A stretch of 64,000 nt of DNA, from positions 186,001 through 250,000 of the forward strand of contig JAFVXW010000003.1 in the NCBI GenBank assembly GCA_017500935.1. Direction: 5' to 3'. Below, one piece after another: positions 17,261-26,427 of the stretch (its first letter is position 1; each line of letters starts with the position of its first letter). The DNA comes from Lachnospiraceae bacterium. Its GTDB lineage: Bacteria; Bacillota; Clostridia; Lachnospirales; Lachnospiraceae. The notes beneath the pieces are model-generated. The model was not told where the DNA came from. It searched no databases and saw only the letters and a program-made list of their open reading frames with translations. The position numbers and the translations under genes are program-made.

Positions 17261-18283
17261 TCATTTATAAAACTTTTTTTCAATCCCGTGATCCTTCAAA
17301 ACTTCCTTCCAGACCTCGTAATATTTCGCCTTCAGATGAATCTGGTCAAATGTCCAGTTGTCATGGAGATTCCCATTTTCATCACACACAGCTTCATTTA
17401 CATCAATGTAAAATACATTTTTTCCGTCAGCCAGTGTCTGCAGCCCTTCGTTGCGCGCATTGATATTGGCATTGTTATAAATCGGATCTTTGGCATTTTT
17501 CTCTCCTGCCACCCGCATAATACTCTGCACAAAAATCAGCGCATCCGGCTGCAGCTGTCTGATCTTCTCCACCGCTGCCGTATAGGAACGCAGAAATGTC
17601 GCATCCGTACCTGTTCCCAGTTCATTGATGCCCAGCATAATATATATCTTGGCAAACTTCTTTTTTAAAAGCGCTTCTTCCAGCGTCAGCTTTTCATCCT
17701 CCACATGGATAAACGCCTTGTTTTTTTCAAAAAGATCATGCACTGTCAAAGATGTTTTGCAGTAAAAATCAGCCACCTCCTGCAGACCGCCATATTCAAA
17801 CATCCCCTGTGTCCGGGAATCTCCGATAAATAAAGCATCTGCAAAATAATCCTCTTCCACACGGACAAATTCCAGAGAAAGATCCGGTTCATTCTGTGAA
17901 ACACTGGTCTGGTCCACTGCATTTTCCAAACTACCGGTGTCATAAACTTCGTTTTGAGCCTGCTCCTGCACCTGTATTTCATCTGCTGTCTGTGTATTTT
18001 CTTCCGTCTGTTCTTTACCGCCAGTCATGTTTTCCTGCTGCATCTGTTCTTTTTCGATACTGTCTGTTTCTTCTACAAACACAAAACTGGGCTGTACCTG
18101 CTCTTCCCAGATGTAAACGCCATCTTTAAGCCCCCAGAAAAAAGCTGCCAGTGCCGGTTTGGCGGCGGCCTTTTCCTGATATGCAGCCAGATTTCCCTGC
18201 AGATGATACCGCGTCATAACAGCTAAAAACAGTGTACTGACTGCCAAAGCGATCAACAGCGGACATTTAAAAAACCATTTCAT
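17261..18283 (-). CDS. Membrane-anchored SGNH/GDSL hydrolase-like protein
   Basis: About 340 residues. An N-terminal membrane anchor (about residues 5-24) is followed by a low-complexity linker rich in Q, E and T (about 65-135) and an SGNH domain: GDSRTQG with S156, GINELG, and FDQIHLK with the catalytic-type D and H. Start 18283 is favoured because GGAGG lies 8 bases upstream; ATG 18289 and GTG 18298 in the same frame have poorer spacing. It follows an MBOAT gene by 17 bases. MBOAT-SGNH pairs usually acetylate exported polysaccharides, so this is probably the extracytoplasmic partner. The polymer is unknown. Confidence 0.85.
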   Translation of the reverse strand: MKWFFKCPLLIALAVSTLFLAVMTRYHLQGNLAAYQEKAAAKPALAAFFWGLKDGVYIWEEQVQPSFVFVEETDSIEKEQMQQENMTGGKEQTEENTQTADEIQVQEQAQNEVYDTGSLENAVDQTSVSQNEPDLSLEFVRVEEDYFADALFIGDSRTQGMFEYGGLQEVADFYCKTSLTVHDLFEKNKAFIHVEDEKLTLEEALLKKKFAKIYIMLGINELGTGTDATFLRSYTAAVEKIRQLQPDALIFVQSIMRVAGEKNAKDPIYNNANINARNEGLQTLADGKNVFYIDVNEAVCDENGNLHDNWTFDQIHLKAKYYEVWKEVLKDHGIEKKFYK

Positions 18284-18300
18284 TTCCATATCCTCCACTG

Positions 18301-19701
18301 TTAAAATGCCGCATACATAAACGGATTATTCACTGCATTGCTGACGGTATAAACACACAGCCAGAACAGGCCAAACAACAAAAGATTGACCCATACTGTA
18401 TTTTTTCTTTTTAAAAATGCGTTTCCCACAGCCGGTATGCAAAACAATACTCCTGCAGTCAGCACCGGCCAGAATACCGTCAGTTCTTTTAAAAAGTCTC
18501 CTGTATTGACCGCTTCTGAAACACCAAAAAACGGAAACAGCCGCGCAAAATAAATCCCGATCTGATCAAGAGAATCAATTGCAAAGACCATCCATGTCAT
18601 CGGAATCATAAGAAGCACATAAAGATGCGCAAAAATCCTGTTTTTTTGCAGGATTTTTCCCAGCCATATCTTTTCTGAAAGCACTATAATTCCAAGAATG
18701 ATCCCCCACAACCAGAAATGAAAGCCGGCGCCGTGCCAGAAACCGGTCAGAAGCCAGACTGCCAGCACACTGCAAACCGTTTTTCCCATACCGCCGCGGC
18801 TTCCTCCCAGCGGAATATAGACATAATCACGAAACCAGCTTCCCAGTGTCATATGCCACCGTCTGTAAAATGCACTCACACAGGAAGCTGCATACGGATA
18901 CTCGAAGTTTCTGATAAATGGAAATCCAAACATCATGCCGATGCCTGCCGCCATCATGGAATAACCGGCAAAATCAAAATACAGCTGCAGGGAATACCCA
19001 TACATACCAAGCCATGCCAGAGGCATGGAAATACTCTCAAATCCAATGGTCTGAATATCATTCCACAAAATAGCCAGTCTGTCTGCGATCAGAACCTTTG
19101 CGGCAAGTCCGCAGATCAGCCATTTTAGGCCTTCTTCCAGACTGTGCAGCCGTTCTTGTCTTTCACCCATATGAGAAGGCATCTGCTCATAGCGCATGAT
19201 CGGTCCGGAAACAGTCTGAAAAAAAAGAGAAAGGTATGCCCCAAAACGGATCAGGGAACGCTCTGCTGTAATTCTTCCCCGATACACATCCACCAGATAG
19301 GAAATACTTTTAAACAGATAAAAACTGATTCCCAACGGCATCAACATTACACTGTCAAAGGCGGCTGCTGTTTTAAAATATACCAGCAGTCCGGCATTGC
19401 AGACCAAAGCTGCCGCCAAAAGCACTTTACGCCGTGTACATTGCTCCGTTTCTTCCCCCGTTTCCAGAGAAAGGCCAAACAGATAATTGACCACAGACAT
19501 GCCAAAAAGCAAAAATAAGTAAACAGGCTCTCCTAATCCATACAAAATCAGGCTTCCGCCAAACAAAACCGCATTTTTCCATTTATCAGGAATCAAATGA
19601 TAAATCAGCAAAAAAACAGGCAGATACCAGAACAGAAACTCAAGGCTGCCAAATACCATTGTATTAAGACTTACCATGTTTTCTGTTCCAATACCTGCCA
19701 T
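18301..19701 (-). CDS. MBOAT family O-acyltransferase (AlgI/DltB type)
   Basis: A polytopic membrane protein of about 466 residues. It has the MBOAT signatures FYRRWHMTLGSWFRDYVYIPLGG and GFWHGAGFHFWLWG; the second contains the invariant histidine. Relatives move acetyl or alanyl groups across the membrane to an SGNH or DltD partner, and here the next gene is such a partner. Start 19701 has AAAGGA upstream; a start nearer 19659 or the in-frame 19731 is possible. It follows ackA by 73 bases. Not DltB, since dltA, dltC and dltD are absent. Confidence 0.9.
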   Translation of the reverse strand: MAGIGTENMVSLNTMVFGSLEFLFWYLPVFLLIYHLIPDKWKNAVLFGGSLILYGLGEPVYLFLLFGMSVVNYLFGLSLETGEETEQCTRRKVLLAAALVCNAGLLVYFKTAAAFDSVMLMPLGISFYLFKSISYLVDVYRGRITAERSLIRFGAYLSLFFQTVSGPIMRYEQMPSHMGERQERLHSLEEGLKWLICGLAAKVLIADRLAILWNDIQTIGFESISMPLAWLGMYGYSLQLYFDFAGYSMMAAGIGMMFGFPFIRNFEYPYAASCVSAFYRRWHMTLGSWFRDYVYIPLGGSRGGMGKTVCSVLAVWLLTGFWHGAGFHFWLWGIILGIIVLSEKIWLGKILQKNRIFAHLYVLLMIPMTWMVFAIDSLDQIGIYFARLFPFFGVSEAVNTGDFLKELTVFWPVLTAGVLFCIPAVGNAFLKRKNTVWVNLLLFGLFWLCVYTVSNAVNNPFMYAAF

Positions 19702-19774
19702 TACTATTTCTGTCCTTTCTAAATTATGCACGCCTAACCATTAAAACTTCTTTGCCTGCATAACCGTCGAACAA

Positions 19775-20980
19775 TTATTTTACCAGCTGGTATACGCTGC
19801 GTGCAATTGCAAGTTCTTCATTGGTAGGAATTACCAGAACTCTTGTCTTGGATTCGGGAGTTGCGATATCAACTTCCTTGCCTCTCAGAGCGTTTAATTC
19901 TTCGTTCAGAGTGATGCCAAGGTAATTGCTCAGGTAATCGTTGCAGATCATAGTTCTCAGGATAGGGCTGTTTTCACCAACACCTGCAGTAAAGCAGATC
20001 GCATCAACGCCGTTCATTGCAGCCACATAAGAACCGATATATTTTGCAACACGGTATGCGAATGCCTTCATAGCACGGGTTGCATCTTCGCTGGTACCGT
20101 CAAGGAATGCATCTTCCAGATCTCTGAAGTCAGAGGAGAAGCCGTCGGAAATACCAAGTGCGCCGGATTCCTTATTCAGCATCTTCATGATCTGATCGAT
20201 GTTCATGTTTTCTTTCTTAGCGATGAATTCGATAACACCTGCATCGATGTCACCGCATCTGGTGCCCATGATAAGACCTTCGATAGGAGTCATGCCCATG
20301 GAGGTATCTACGCACTTGCCGTTCTTAACAGCGGAAATGGAGGAACCGTTGCCCAGATGACATACGATAACCTTTACATCTTCACGAGCCTTGCCCAGCA
20401 TAGCTGCTGCACGTTCGGATACGTAGTCATGGCTGGTGCCGTGGAAACCGTATCTTCTTACTTTGTATTTCTTGTAGTATTCGTAAGGAATACCGTAAAC
20501 ATAAGCTTCTTCGGGCATGGTCTGATGGAAAGCGGTATCAAAAATACCAGCCTGGGGAATACCGGGCATTAACTTTTCACATGCTTCGATACCGATCAGG
20601 TTAGCAGGGTTGTGTAAAGGTGCAAGGTCGCAGCACTTTTCAATAGCAGCCTTAACTTCGGGAGTAACAAGGGTAGCACATGCAAATTCTTCTGCACCGT
20701 GAACCAGACGATGACCTACAGCATCGATTTCGGACAGATCCTTTACAACGCCGGTTTCTTCGTTGGTCAGAGCATCAATTACCAGACGGATTGCGTCGGT
20801 ATGGTTTTCCATGGGAACTTCTTTTTTGATCTTGGAACCGCCAGCAGGGGTGTAAGAGATCATGCTGCCGTTGATACCGATTCTTTCACAGAGACCCTTT
20901 GCAGCAACTTCTTCGGTTACAGGGTCAATCAGCTGGAACTTCAGGGAAGAACTTCCGCAGTTGATTACTAATACTTTCAT
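19775..20980 (-). CDS. ackA: Acetate kinase
   Basis: A 401-residue kinase that converts acetyl phosphate and ADP to acetate and ATP. Family blocks: VINCGSSSLKFQL near the N-terminus, the catalytic region GIFDTAFHQTMPEEAYVYGIP, RRYGFHGTSHDYVS, and GMTPIEGLIMGTRCGDID. With pta it forms the substrate-level phosphorylation route of fermentation. An AAAGGAG site precedes the ATG. Confidence 0.98.
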   Translation of the reverse strand: MKVLVINCGSSSLKFQLIDPVTEEVAAKGLCERIGINGSMISYTPAGGSKIKKEVPMENHTDAIRLVIDALTNEETGVVKDLSEIDAVGHRLVHGAEEFACATLVTPEVKAAIEKCCDLAPLHNPANLIGIEACEKLMPGIPQAGIFDTAFHQTMPEEAYVYGIPYEYYKKYKVRRYGFHGTSHDYVSERAAAMLGKAREDVKVIVCHLGNGSSISAVKNGKCVDTSMGMTPIEGLIMGTRCGDIDAGVIEFIAKKENMNIDQIMKMLNKESGALGISDGFSSDFRDLEDAFLDGTSEDATRAMKAFAYRVAKYIGSYVAAMNGVDAICFTAGVGENSPILRTMICNDYLSNYLGITLNEELNALRGKEVDIATPESKTRVLVIPTNEELAIARSVYQLVK

Positions 20981-21198
20981 TTTAATATATTCTCCTTTAA
21001 ATTAAGTTTAAAATTGTGTGACACTAACGCCGCCACAAATGAAAGCTGATTGCTCCGCACTTCGCGCTCCCGCAATCGCCGCCGATATGCGCAATCCGGG
21101 CTGCCGCCCTGCTTGCTTATATCGTCTTATCCGTCCGATGCCTGTGCATCCTTGCGTGCGAGCACGCAGTCTGCCCGGCCGCCGTCCGGACTTTCATA
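20981..21198 (-). other. GC-rich structured spacer between pta and ackA
   Basis: This 218-base gap is visibly richer in G and C than its flanks and holds no credible gene. It contains nested dyads: GATTGC/GCAATC around 21044-21076, and TGCGTGC/GCACGCA around 21153-21168. The last ~30 bases before ackA revert to A/T and carry the ribosome site. It may be a repeated palindromic element or a processing region that sets the pta:ackA ratio. Confidence 0.5.
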
Positions 21199-22200
21199 TT
21201 ACATCAGCTGTGCCTGTACAGCGGTCAGTGCTACTACACCTACGATATCTTCCCAGGAACATCCGCGGGACAGATCGTTAACGGGCTTGGCAATACCCTG
21301 CAGCATAGGACCGTAAGCTTCTGCCTTAGCCAGTCTCTGAACCAGCTTGTAACCGATGTTGCCGCAGTCAAGGTTAGGGAAGATCAGTACATTTGCATGA
21401 CCTGCCACTTCGCTGCCCTTTGCCTTGGATTTCGCAACAGAAGGAACCAATGCTGCGTCCGTCTGCAGTTCGCCGTCAACAGTCAGATGAGGATATTCTG
21501 CTTTTGCAATTTCAACTGCTCTGGAAACCTTGTCTACCAGAGGGTGTTTTGCACTGCCCTTGGTGGAATGGGACAGCATGGCGATAATAGGCTTTGCGCC
21601 TACGAGAGTCTTAAAGCTCTTGGCACTGGTATCTGCAATTGCAGCCAGTTCTTCAGAAGTAGGATCCTGATTCAGACCGCAGTCTGCAAACAGAAATGTA
21701 CCGTTCTCACCGTATTCACAGTTCGGCACGTCCATAATAAAGAAACCGGAAACAAGCTTTACGCCGGGAGCAGTCTTTAAAATCTGAAGAGCAGGACGAA
21801 GGGTATCTGCGGTTGCATGACATGCACCTGCTACCATACCGTCTGCATCATTGGCCTTAACCATAAGTACTGCAAAAGTCAGATAGTCATTTACCAGAAT
21901 TTCTTTTGCTTTCTCAACAGTCATGCCTTTGTGTTTTCTGGTTTCATAAAAGATCTGCGCATATTCATCCAACTTGTCGGTAGTACGGGGATCCACAACC
22001 TTAACACCGGTTAAATCAACCTCCAGCCAGCCTGCACCGTCCATGATCTTTTCTTCGTTACCAACCATAACAATGTCAGCGATACCCTCAGCAACAATGT
22101 GAGATGCAGCGATCAGTGTTCTTTTGTCTGTTGTTTCAGGCAGTACGATGGTCTTTTTATCTGCACGTGCCTTGTCCTTGATAATGTCAATAAAAGACAT
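21199..22200 (-). CDS. pta: Phosphate acetyltransferase
   Basis: A 333-residue enzyme that converts acetyl-CoA to acetyl phosphate. The start at 22200 (MSFIDIIKDKARADKKTIVLPE) is fixed by AAAGGAG upstream and by family alignment; the frame runs further upstream without a site. Blocks seen: TADTLRPALQ, FLFADCGLNQDPTSEELA, MLSHSTKGSAKHP and VFPNLDCGNIGYKL (here LIFPNLDCGN). It lies upstream of ackA on the same strand. Confidence 0.97.
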   Translation of the reverse strand: MSFIDIIKDKARADKKTIVLPETTDKRTLIAASHIVAEGIADIVMVGNEEKIMDGAGWLEVDLTGVKVVDPRTTDKLDEYAQIFYETRKHKGMTVEKAKEILVNDYLTFAVLMVKANDADGMVAGACHATADTLRPALQILKTAPGVKLVSGFFIMDVPNCEYGENGTFLFADCGLNQDPTSEELAAIADTSAKSFKTLVGAKPIIAMLSHSTKGSAKHPLVDKVSRAVEIAKAEYPHLTVDGELQTDAALVPSVAKSKAKGSEVAGHANVLIFPNLDCGNIGYKLVQRLAKAEAYGPMLQGIAKPVNDLSRGCSWEDIVGVVALTAVQAQLM

Positions 22201-22280
22201 ACCCCAAATCTCCTTTCTGTCTTCTCTATTTGGAAAATCTGCATACCAATTCCCCCACACAGATCTTCGAGTCTATCAAA

Positions 22281-22309
22281 ATTATACAGATTTTCCTGCG
22301 TGTATACAA
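22281..22309 (-). promoter_or_regulatory. Promoter of pta-ackA
   Basis: On the minus strand: -35 TTGTAT (22304-22309), 17-bp spacer, perfect -10 TATAAT (22281-22286), 80 bases upstream of the pta start. Confidence 0.85.
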
Positions 22310-22381
22310 GCTATTTTTTGCAAAAATCGTGTACAAAATCAAGCACAGCTCGTTAATCAAATAACAGACATTCCTGTCCTG

Positions 22382-22410
22382 TTGCCATAGCGCCTCAAAA
22401 ATGCTATGCT
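22382..22410 (+). promoter_or_regulatory. Promoter of tmcAL
   Basis: -35 TTGCCA (22382-22387), 17-bp spacer, -10 TATGCT (22405-22410), 45 bases upstream of the ATG at 22456. It is divergent from the pta promoter. Confidence 0.6.
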
Positions 22411-22455
22411 ATATAGGCATTCTGATCTTAATCCCATATTATATAAGAGGTTTTC

Positions 22456-23685
22456 ATGAAAACAGCAGCAATCATTGCCGAATACAATCCGTTTCATAAC
22501 GGTCATCACTATCATATAGAAGAAACACGCCGGCAGACCGGCGCAGATTATATCATTGTTGCCATGAGCGGCAATTTTACCCAGCGCGGTACCCCCGCCG
22601 TCACAGATAAGTATACACGCACCCGCATGGCACTCCTTGGCGGTGCGGATCTTGTTCTGGAGCTTCCTGTTCTTTTTGCTGCAGGCAGCGCCGGTGATTT
22701 TGCCTTCGGTGCAGTCTCTTTACTGGATAAGCTGCATGTGGTAGATTTCTTAAGCTTTGGCAGCGAAGCCGGTACTTTAAAGATCATACAGCAGGCTGCT
22801 CAGCTTTTAGCCGATGAACCGCCTGTTTTTGGAGAGATCCTGCGCAGAGAGATGCAAAATGGCAATTCCTTTGCCAAAGCCCGTTTCACGGCTTTAAACA
22901 CGGTTCTGAAAGATCCGCTGCCCGAAGGTCCCAACAATCTGCTCGCGTTGGAATACTGCCATGCGCTTTGCAAACGAAACAGCAATATCATCCCTGTTAC
23001 CGTTTCGCGTCAAGGAGCCGGATACCATGATCTTTCTCTGACCACCACCATGCCTTCCGCATTTTCCATCAGAAAGTATCTGGAAGAAAATCATATTGAT
23101 ACCGTTTCGGATATTCTTTCCCAAAGTGTTCCCGAGGCTGTTTTCCCGCTTTGGAAAGAACTCCTGTCCAAAGGCCATCTGCTGTTTCCGGCTGATTTCA
23201 CAAAAGAACTGCGCTATCGCCTTCTGGCAGATTCCCCGAACGGCTTTTCTGCCTATGCAGATGTTACCCGTGAACTTTCAGACAAGATCACTAACAACCT
23301 GTTTCTCTTTTCGGACTGGGACAATCTGTGCACCCGCGTCAAAACCAAAGAACTGACCTACAGCCGGATCAGCCGGGCGCTATGCCACATCTTGTTGAAT
23401 TTGCACACAGAGGAACTTAGCGCTGCACGCTGTACAGACTACGTTCCTTATGCCAGAATCCTGGGCTTTAAAAAAAGCGCACAACCGCTGCTCTCCTCCA
23501 TCAAAAAAAACAGCGAGATTCCGATGATTTCCAAACTAGCTGATGCGGACAGAATTTTATCCGGTAAAGCCCTAAGCATGCTGCAAAAAGATATTACTGC
23601 CGCCCATATTTACGAATGTGTTATGGCTGAAAAATGCAGAATGCAACCGCAAAACGAATATCAGCGTCAGTTTATTATCATATAG
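22456..23685 (+). CDS. tmcAL: tRNA(Met) cytidine acetate ligase TmcAL (YlbM family)
   Basis: A 409-residue nucleotidyltransferase-fold enzyme; in Bacillus the homologue makes N4-acetylcytidine at the wobble base of elongator tRNA-Met from acetate and ATP. The HxGH motif is H14-N-G-H17 in AEYNPFHNGHHYH; AMSGNFTQRGTPAV and FGSEAG follow. It is divergent from pta-ackA, and so adjacent to the genes that make acetate, its substrate; any link is inference. An AAGAGG site precedes the ATG. Confidence 0.93.
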   Translation: MKTAAIIAEYNPFHNGHHYHIEETRRQTGADYIIVAMSGNFTQRGTPAVTDKYTRTRMALLGGADLVLELPVLFAAGSAGDFAFGAVSLLDKLHVVDFLSFGSEAGTLKIIQQAAQLLADEPPVFGEILRREMQNGNSFAKARFTALNTVLKDPLPEGPNNLLALEYCHALCKRNSNIIPVTVSRQGAGYHDLSLTTTMPSAFSIRKYLEENHIDTVSDILSQSVPEAVFPLWKELLSKGHLLFPADFTKELRYRLLADSPNGFSAYADVTRELSDKITNNLFLFSDWDNLCTRVKTKELTYSRISRALCHILLNLHTEELSAARCTDYVPYARILGFKKSAQPLLSSIKKNSEIPMISKLADADRILSGKALSMLQKDITAAHIYECVMAEKCRMQPQNEYQRQFIII

Positions 23686-23714
23686 TTGCACTCCCGTGCT
23701 TCTTTATGTATAAT
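23686..23714 (+). promoter_or_regulatory. Promoter of the secreted-protein gene
   Basis: -35 TTGCAC (23686-23691), 17-bp spacer, perfect -10 TATAAT (23709-23714). The -35 starts right after the tmcAL stop and the box lies 33 bases before the ATG. Confidence 0.8.
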
Positions 23715-23747
23715 GAACTAATCTTCACAAAGCAAGGAGCATATCTT

Positions 23748-24689
23748 ATGAAAAAAACAATCTTATTATTGCTAACTGTTGTTTTCGTGTTTCTGATAAC
23801 TCCAATTTCCGGTATGGCGATGTCTAATCCCGGTGATACGATAATCGACAATACGCAAAACACAGGAACACTTATACCTTCACCACCAAAAATATTAGAT
23901 AATTCAATCCTTACCCTATATTTCAATGATATTCCCCATGATTTGATCCCTAACACTACTCCGGATGATCAAATCCTCAAAATTCCTTCATCAGCAGAAA
24001 CAATGGGTGTTTCTTTTGAAAAAATCGTTATCGACAATGATGAGACCCTTTTTCTTACCTATAGGACAGATAATTCTTCTGAATCTTCTCTTGCACATGG
24101 CGACAGCTTGCCGATTCAGTTTGGCACAAACTATTATTTTCAGGTAAAAAGCAACTCAGCATCAATCAGCAATTCGGTATCTTTTTCCTGCCGATTCGAA
24201 CCATCTGATGCAGGTATGCCTGGTATTGCCGAGCCCGAAATATTCACTCCCTCAACCAGTATCCCCTACAGCTGTTCCCATCATTTTTACTGGTCCACAA
24301 TTCAGGAAGCCACTCCCACTCAGGACGGTCTGGAATATTATATGTGTGACTGCGGTAAAATACAGGAAACACGCAAAATCAGTGCATTTGGCACTTATTT
24401 AAGACAGGTGGAACATACCATACTGACTGCATCTCCCAATGCATCGCTCAAGTTTGACACCGATCTGTGGGTCAGCTTTGACAAGCCGGTCATGGAAGCT
24501 CTTGATAAGCGCCGGGATGTTGATCTTGACGTAAATTTTAAGTATCTGCACAATGAATATACGCTGCATATTCCGCCCAGAAGCCCTGAAACAAAACTGA
24601 CAGAAGAAAATACCGACTGGTACGGATACTTATATCTGGGAACCAAGAATCCCGTTACAGTACAATTGGGATTGGATTATCATTTCTGA
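23748..24689 (+). CDS. Secreted protein of unknown function with a small Cys/His cluster
   Basis: A 313-residue protein I do not recognise. Residues 1-24 are a signal peptide (MKKTILLLLT then a long hydrophobic run ending at SGMAMS). The middle is rich in S, T, N and P. A short cluster C176-x-H178-H179 and C200-x-C202-G (SCSHHFYW ... YYMCDCGKIQET) resembles the small zinc-like modules seen in surface proteins of gut Firmicutes. The C-terminal ~100 residues look like a beta-rich domain. Start 23748 has AAGGAG; the open frame upstream overlaps tmcAL and is rejected. The coding sequence is more A/T-rich than its neighbours, which may mean later acquisition. Confidence 0.8.
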   Translation: MKKTILLLLTVVFVFLITPISGMAMSNPGDTIIDNTQNTGTLIPSPPKILDNSILTLYFNDIPHDLIPNTTPDDQILKIPSSAETMGVSFEKIVIDNDETLFLTYRTDNSSESSLAHGDSLPIQFGTNYYFQVKSNSASISNSVSFSCRFEPSDAGMPGIAEPEIFTPSTSIPYSCSHHFYWSTIQEATPTQDGLEYYMCDCGKIQETRKISAFGTYLRQVEHTILTASPNASLKFDTDLWVSFDKPVMEALDKRRDVDLDVNFKYLHNEYTLHIPPRSPETKLTEENTDWYGYLYLGTKNPVTVQLGLDYHF

Positions 24690-24713
24690 CCATATTATCA
24701 AAAACGCCAATAA

Positions 24714-24761
24714 AAAACCCCTTTCGCAGTATACCATCTGATATACCGCAAAAGGGGTTTT
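24714..24761. terminator. Bidirectional terminator between convergent genes
   Basis: Long arms AAAACCCCTTT.GC.GTATA and the complement flank an 8-base loop. Poly-A/T runs on both sides serve the plus-strand secreted-protein gene and the minus-strand UPF0210 gene. Confidence 0.9.
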
Positions 24762-24765
24762 ATCG

Positions 24766-26130
24766 TTAATTTTTAAAGCTGTGAATCGGTGCAGGAATTC
24801 TGCCGCCGCGGTTTACAAAAGCTTCACAGGAAAACCGGTTTACAGGCATTACAGGGGCATATCCCAAAAGGCCGCCAAATTCCACCACCTCTCCCACATC
24901 TTTTCCAACAACAGGAATCACACGCACAGCAGTGGTCTTGTTATTTACCATGCCGATTGCCATTTCGTCTGCGATGATGCCGGAAATGGTTGCCGCGCTG
25001 GTATCGCCGGGAATTGCGATCATATCCAGACCAACAGAACATACACAGGTCATGGCTTCCAGTTTTTCCAGAGTCAGTGCACCGTCATTGACTGCATCGA
25101 TCATGCCCTGATCTTCGCTGACAGGAATAAATGCACCGCTTAAACCGCCGACATAGGAGGATGCCATAACACCGCCCTTTTTCACCTGGTCATTTAAAAG
25201 TGCCAGTGCTGCGGTTGTACCGGGTGCACCTGCTCTTTCCAGACCGATCTCACATAAAATATCCGCTACGGAATCTCCCACTGCAGGAGTCGGAGCTAAA
25301 GACAGATCCACGATACCAAAAGGTACGCCAAGACGTCTGGAAGCCTCCTGTGCTACCAGCTGACCTACACGGGTTACCTTAAAGGCAGTCTTTTTAATGG
25401 TTTCACAGAGCACTTCAAAATTTTCACCGCGTACTTTTTCCAGCGCAGTCTTTACAACGCCGGGGCCGCTGACGCCGACATTGATAATGCGGTCTGCTTC
25501 TGTCACACCGTGGAAAGCGCCTGCCATGAAGGGATTGTCATCCGGTGCATTGCAGAATACAACCAGTTTTGCACATCCCAGCGAATCATCTTCTTTGGTA
25601 TATTCAGCAGTTTCCTTGATCATCTCGCCCATCAGCTTTACTGCATCCATATTGATGCCGCAGCGGGTGGAACCAAGATTTACAGAGCTGCATACTCTTT
25701 CTGTTTTAGACAGTGCCAGCGGAATGGAACGGATCAAAAGTTCATCCGCAGGAGTCATACCCTTATTTACCAGTGCGGAATAACCGCCGATAAAATTGAC
25801 TCCTACTTCACGAGCTGCTTTGTCCAAAACTCCGGCAATCTTCGCAAAATCTTCCACTGTTTTGCAGGCAGCACCGCCCACCAGCGCGATCGGGGTTACA
25901 GAGATACGCTTATTAACGATCGGCACACCAAATTCGCGGGAAATCTCTTCACCGGTGCGCACCAGATCCTTGGCTGAACTTACAATTTTGTTATAAATCT
26001 TTTCGATGCAGGAATCCAGATTGGGATCGATACAGTCCAGCAGGCTGATACCCATGGTGATGGTACGCACATCCAGATTTTCCTTCTGCACCATATGATT
26101 GGTTTCTGTTACTTCATAAATATTAATCAT
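24766..26130 (-). CDS. UPF0210 (DUF711) PFL-fold protein
   Basis: A 454-residue conserved protein of the UPF0210 family (often named PFL family protein because of a pyruvate formate-lyase-like fold). Seen blocks: [58 protein letters not shown] and the end [13 protein letters not shown]. The enzymatic role is unknown. It is nearly always paired with the UPF0237 ACT protein, here 9 bases upstream, which suggests ligand-controlled activity. Confidence 0.92.
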   Translation of the reverse strand: MINIYEVTETNHMVQKENLDVRTITMGISLLDCIDPNLDSCIEKIYNKIVSSAKDLVRTGEEISREFGVPIVNKRISVTPIALVGGAACKTVEDFAKIAGVLDKAAREVGVNFIGGYSALVNKGMTPADELLIRSIPLALSKTERVCSSVNLGSTRCGINMDAVKLMGEMIKETAEYTKEDDSLGCAKLVVFCNAPDDNPFMAGAFHGVTEADRIINVGVSGPGVVKTALEKVRGENFEVLCETIKKTAFKVTRVGQLVAQEASRRLGVPFGIVDLSLAPTPAVGDSVADILCEIGLERAGAPGTTAALALLNDQVKKGGVMASSYVGGLSGAFIPVSEDQGMIDAVNDGALTLEKLEAMTCVCSVGLDMIAIPGDTSAATISGIIADEMAIGMVNNKTTAVRVIPVVGKDVGEVVEFGGLLGYAPVMPVNRFSCEAFVNRGGRIPAPIHSFKN

Positions 26131-26139
26131 GATGCCTCC

Positions 26140-26418
26140 TTAGATTCTGTGCATCTGATGGAAGATTTCTTCGCGCTGACATCTGATTTCAACACCAAGT
26201 TCTTCTTTGCCCAGTCTCTCCATCTCATCTGCAATATCTGCAAACTTCTTTTCAGATCTTACTGTGTCCACAATCATCATCATATTGAAAATATCCTGAA
26301 CAACTGTCTGGGAAATATCCATAATATTGATATTGTTTTCTGCCAGATAGGTACATACCTTGGCGATAATACCTACGGTATCGCATCCTACTACTGTGAT
26401 AATAATTCTGTTACTCAT
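26140..26418 (-). CDS. UPF0237 ACT-domain protein
   Basis: A 92-residue protein made of one ACT domain (MSNRIIITVVGCDTVGIIAKVCTYLAENNINIMDISQTV). Single ACT proteins bind amino acids or similar ligands and regulate partners. It lies between walJ and the UPF0210 gene with gaps of about 9 bases on each side, so it is in the polA-coaE-walJ unit. The partner is presumably the UPF0210 protein; the ligand is not known. Confidence 0.93.
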   Translation of the reverse strand: MSNRIIITVVGCDTVGIIAKVCTYLAENNINIMDISQTVVQDIFNMMMIVDTVRSEKKFADIADEMERLGKEELGVEIRCQREEIFHQMHRI

Positions 26419-26427
26419 TTTTACCTC

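Noticed and set aside
17261..19701. A dlt operon for D-alanylation
   Set aside because: Only a MBOAT protein and a SGNH protein are present; dltA, dltC and dltD-like sequences are missing.
20981..21198. A tRNA or small protein gene in the pta-ackA gap
   Set aside because: No cloverleaf with T-loop signature and no frame with a ribosome site was found.
23634..23747. An N-terminal extension of the secreted protein
   Set aside because: It overlaps the end of tmcAL and the promoter; the ATG at 23748 gives a signal peptide and has AAGGAG.
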